Assembly (NCBI RefSeq): GCF_042468235.1
Contig: NZ_CP170386.1
Span: 62,001 to 126,000, forward strand
DNA: 64,000 nucleotides
DNA from: Lonepinella sp042468235
GTDB taxonomy: Bacteria; Pseudomonadota; Gammaproteobacteria; Enterobacterales; Pasteurellaceae
Direction of reading: 5' to 3'
Shown: positions 62,701 through 64,000 of the stretch, piece after piece
Position numbering within the stretch: position 1 is the stretch's first letter
Layout of the letters: every line of letters starts with the position of its first letter
Notes under the pieces: model-generated
What the model was told of the DNA's origin: nothing
Databases searched by the model: none
What the model saw: the letters and a program-made list of their open reading frames with translations, nothing else
Program-made: the position numbers and the translations under genes

Positions 62701-63582
62701 TTAAGCTAATTTACCCGTAATTCTGCACCATTCTTCCCGTTCAACCACTGGTTCAAGGATAAATTTTTGTTGATAAGATTGGCAAACAGATGGTGCTTGG
62801 CTAGCTAAAATACCTGACAAACCTAAATGCCCTTGTGATTTCACTAATTGACTAATCACAGGATAAAGTTCTTTTAATGGACCCGCTAAAATATTGGCAA
62901 CCACCACATCGGCTTTCAAATCCATCGGTTTGTCATCAGATAAGAATAATTGCAAACGATCGGCGACACCATTTTGTTCCGCATTATTGCGACTAGCTAA
63001 AATGGCTTGCGGATCAATATCAATTCCAATGGCATTTTTTGCCCCTAATTTTAATGCAGCAATAGCTAAAATGCCTGAACCACAACCAAAATCAATTACG
63101 GTTTTATCTTGTAAATCAAGGCTATCTAACCATTCTAAACAAAGTGCCGTAGTAGGGTGGGTGCCAGTGCCAAAGGCTAAACCAGGATCAAGCATCACAT
63201 TCACTGCATTTTCATCAGGCACCTCACGCCAGCTTGGACAAATCCATAAGCGTTTGCCAAATTGCATTGGGTGGAAATTATCCATCCATTCTCGTTCCCA
63301 ATCTTTATCTTCAATTTGCTCAATTTTATAAGCAAAATCAGCATCTAACAGCTTGCTGTTACGAAGTGCGATTAAAATTAATGCCATTTCTGTTTCTGCA
63401 TCAAACAATGCCATCACATCTGTATTGCCCCACAGGCGAGTTTCCCCTGGTAAAGGTTCAAAAATCGGCGTATCTTGACTATCCATAAAGGTTACTGACA
63501 CTGCCCCGATTTCTGCTAAAAAATCACTGATTTTTTCTGCTTTCTCACTGGTACTGTTTAAGCGAAGTTGTACCCAAGCCAT
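62701..63582 (-). CDS. prmA: Ribosomal protein L11 methyltransferase
   Basis: PrmA trimethylates several amino groups of ribosomal protein L11. The 293-residue protein has the N-terminal substrate-recognition domain, then SAM motif I VIDFGCGSGILAIAA (about 161-175) and GIDIDPQAI, and VVVANILAGPL as the post-motif. In many gamma-proteobacteria prmA also lies just upstream of dusB-fis. Here a 175-nt spacer with A/T-rich sequence separates them. Confidence 0.95.
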   Translation of the reverse strand: MAWVQLRLNSTSEKAEKISDFLAEIGAVSVTFMDSQDTPIFEPLPGETRLWGNTDVMALFDAETEMALILIALRNSKLLDADFAYKIEQIEDKDWEREWMDNFHPMQFGKRLWICPSWREVPDENAVNVMLDPGLAFGTGTHPTTALCLEWLDSLDLQDKTVIDFGCGSGILAIAALKLGAKNAIGIDIDPQAILASRNNAEQNGVADRLQLFLSDDKPMDLKADVVVANILAGPLKELYPVISQLVKSQGHLGLSGILASQAPSVCQSYQQKFILEPVVEREEWCRITGKLA

Positions 63583-63609
63583 AGTTTTTTCCTTTTTATT
63601 GTTATATTC

Positions 63610-64000
63610 TTACTGTACCACCAACAACCCAATCGCCCCTTTATCCGCCTGAATCAAATCTCCCGAACCAAAAATAAACGGGTGGCTATTGGATGAAAGA
63701 TTATCAAATTTCACTAAAATACTGGCGTTATTTTCAATCCACAAGGTATCTTTCCAAACTAATTCATTGGCAGGCGTTTTCTTATCATTTTGGCTTTCCA
63801 GCACAAATTTTGCCCCCTGAATACGGAAACTGACAGGAGATGAAACGCTGATTTGCCAGCGTTCTACGGAACCATGTTTAGCACTCACATCAATACGACG
63901 AGGATCAAAACGTTTTTGGTTGATCATGGCGTTGATATTGTCTAAGTGAAATTGGCGTTGTTGAGTAATTTCTGTGGGTAACGTTGCTATGTTACTAAAT
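63610..64000 (-). CDS. ftsP: Cell division protein FtsP (SufI), C-terminal part (runs off the right edge)
   Basis: The frame is open from the right edge through 64000 to the stop at 63610, so this is the C-terminal 129 codons of a longer gene. The INQKRFDPRRIDVSAKHGSV and ELVWKDTLWIENNASILVKF segments and the final DKGAIGLLVVQ match E. coli SufI. FtsP/SufI is a Tat-exported multicopper-oxidase-like protein without copper ligands that stabilises the divisome under stress. The internal Met at 63927 is not the start. Confidence 0.85.
   Translation of the reverse strand, partial: FSNIATLPTEITQQRQFHLDNINAMINQKRFDPRRIDVSAKHGSVERWQISVSSPVSFRIQGAKFVLESQNDKKTPANELVWKDTLWIENNASILVKFDNLSSNSHPFIFGSGDLIQADKGAIGLLVVQ

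Noticed and set aside
1..64000. CRISPR arrays, tRNA, rRNA or prophage genes
   Set aside because: No regularly spaced direct repeats, no cloverleaf sequences and no rRNA segments were seen. The only mobile DNA found is IS fragments and the MITE-like element.

Overview
The window is chromosomal DNA from a member of the Pasteurellaceae of the Haemophilus/Pasteurella/Aggregatibacter type. The nine-base core of the Haemophilus-type DNA uptake signal (AAGTGCGGT or its complement) occurs about thirty times. The genome is AT-rich, and the gene content is typical: a six-subunit Na+-NQR operon, plsB, groESL, dusB-fis, and a solitary pyrR. An acnB gene is present, which H. influenzae Rd lacks, so the genus cannot be fixed from this window alone.

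Layout. 1-6754: rpiA start (partial), then hemW, ybjQ and rdgB on the minus strand; pyrR, surA, rsmA and apaH on the plus strand; then yajG (minus) and bolA (plus). 7039-15603: the nqrABCDEF operon, followed by its maturation genes apbE and nqrM, then mnmA. 15604-29317: an accessory block between mnmA and hflD-purB. It carries two sugar-acid gene clusters pointing towards each other. The plus-strand kdu cluster (kduD, kduI, TRAP transporter PQM) has its own IclR repressor gene kdgR nearby on the other strand. The minus-strand cluster holds TRAP PQM, a LacI regulator, a PfkB kinase, a 2-hydroxyacid dehydrogenase and eda. Broken IS256, IS3 and IS30 family elements and a relic of a second eda gene lie at the seams. 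No uptake-signal core was seen between about 17.0 and 29.3 kb. 29318-45494: hflD-purB, hda, uraA, upp, cpxRA, an MFS transporter, plsB, acnB, a metallophosphoesterase and proB. 45650-52841: a split ThrE-type exporter, tdk, tsaD and the macromolecular synthesis operon rpsU-dnaG-rpoD. 53195-64000: pnp-nlpI-deaD, marC-family gene, groESL with a clear heat-shock promoter, dusB-fis, prmA, and the 3' part of ftsP/sufI.

How the genes work together. The kdu enzymes would turn 5-keto-4-deoxyuronate into 2-keto-3-deoxygluconate. The minus-strand cluster looks built for 2-ketogluconate or a related acid. Both routes could converge on KDPG and Eda. A KdgR-type operator lies upstream of kduD, and a LacI-type operator plus a CRP site lie upstream of the second TRAP operon.

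The most novel-looking signal is a structured element of about 100-120 nt that occurs twice, just after the stop codons of nqrM and rpoD. It has four hairpins with compensatory changes and near-identical loop and linker motifs. Other points worth attention are a G10 tract at the end of cpxR, a GC-rich MITE-like palindromic element between nqrF and apbE, and a long RNase III-type stem in the pnp leader.
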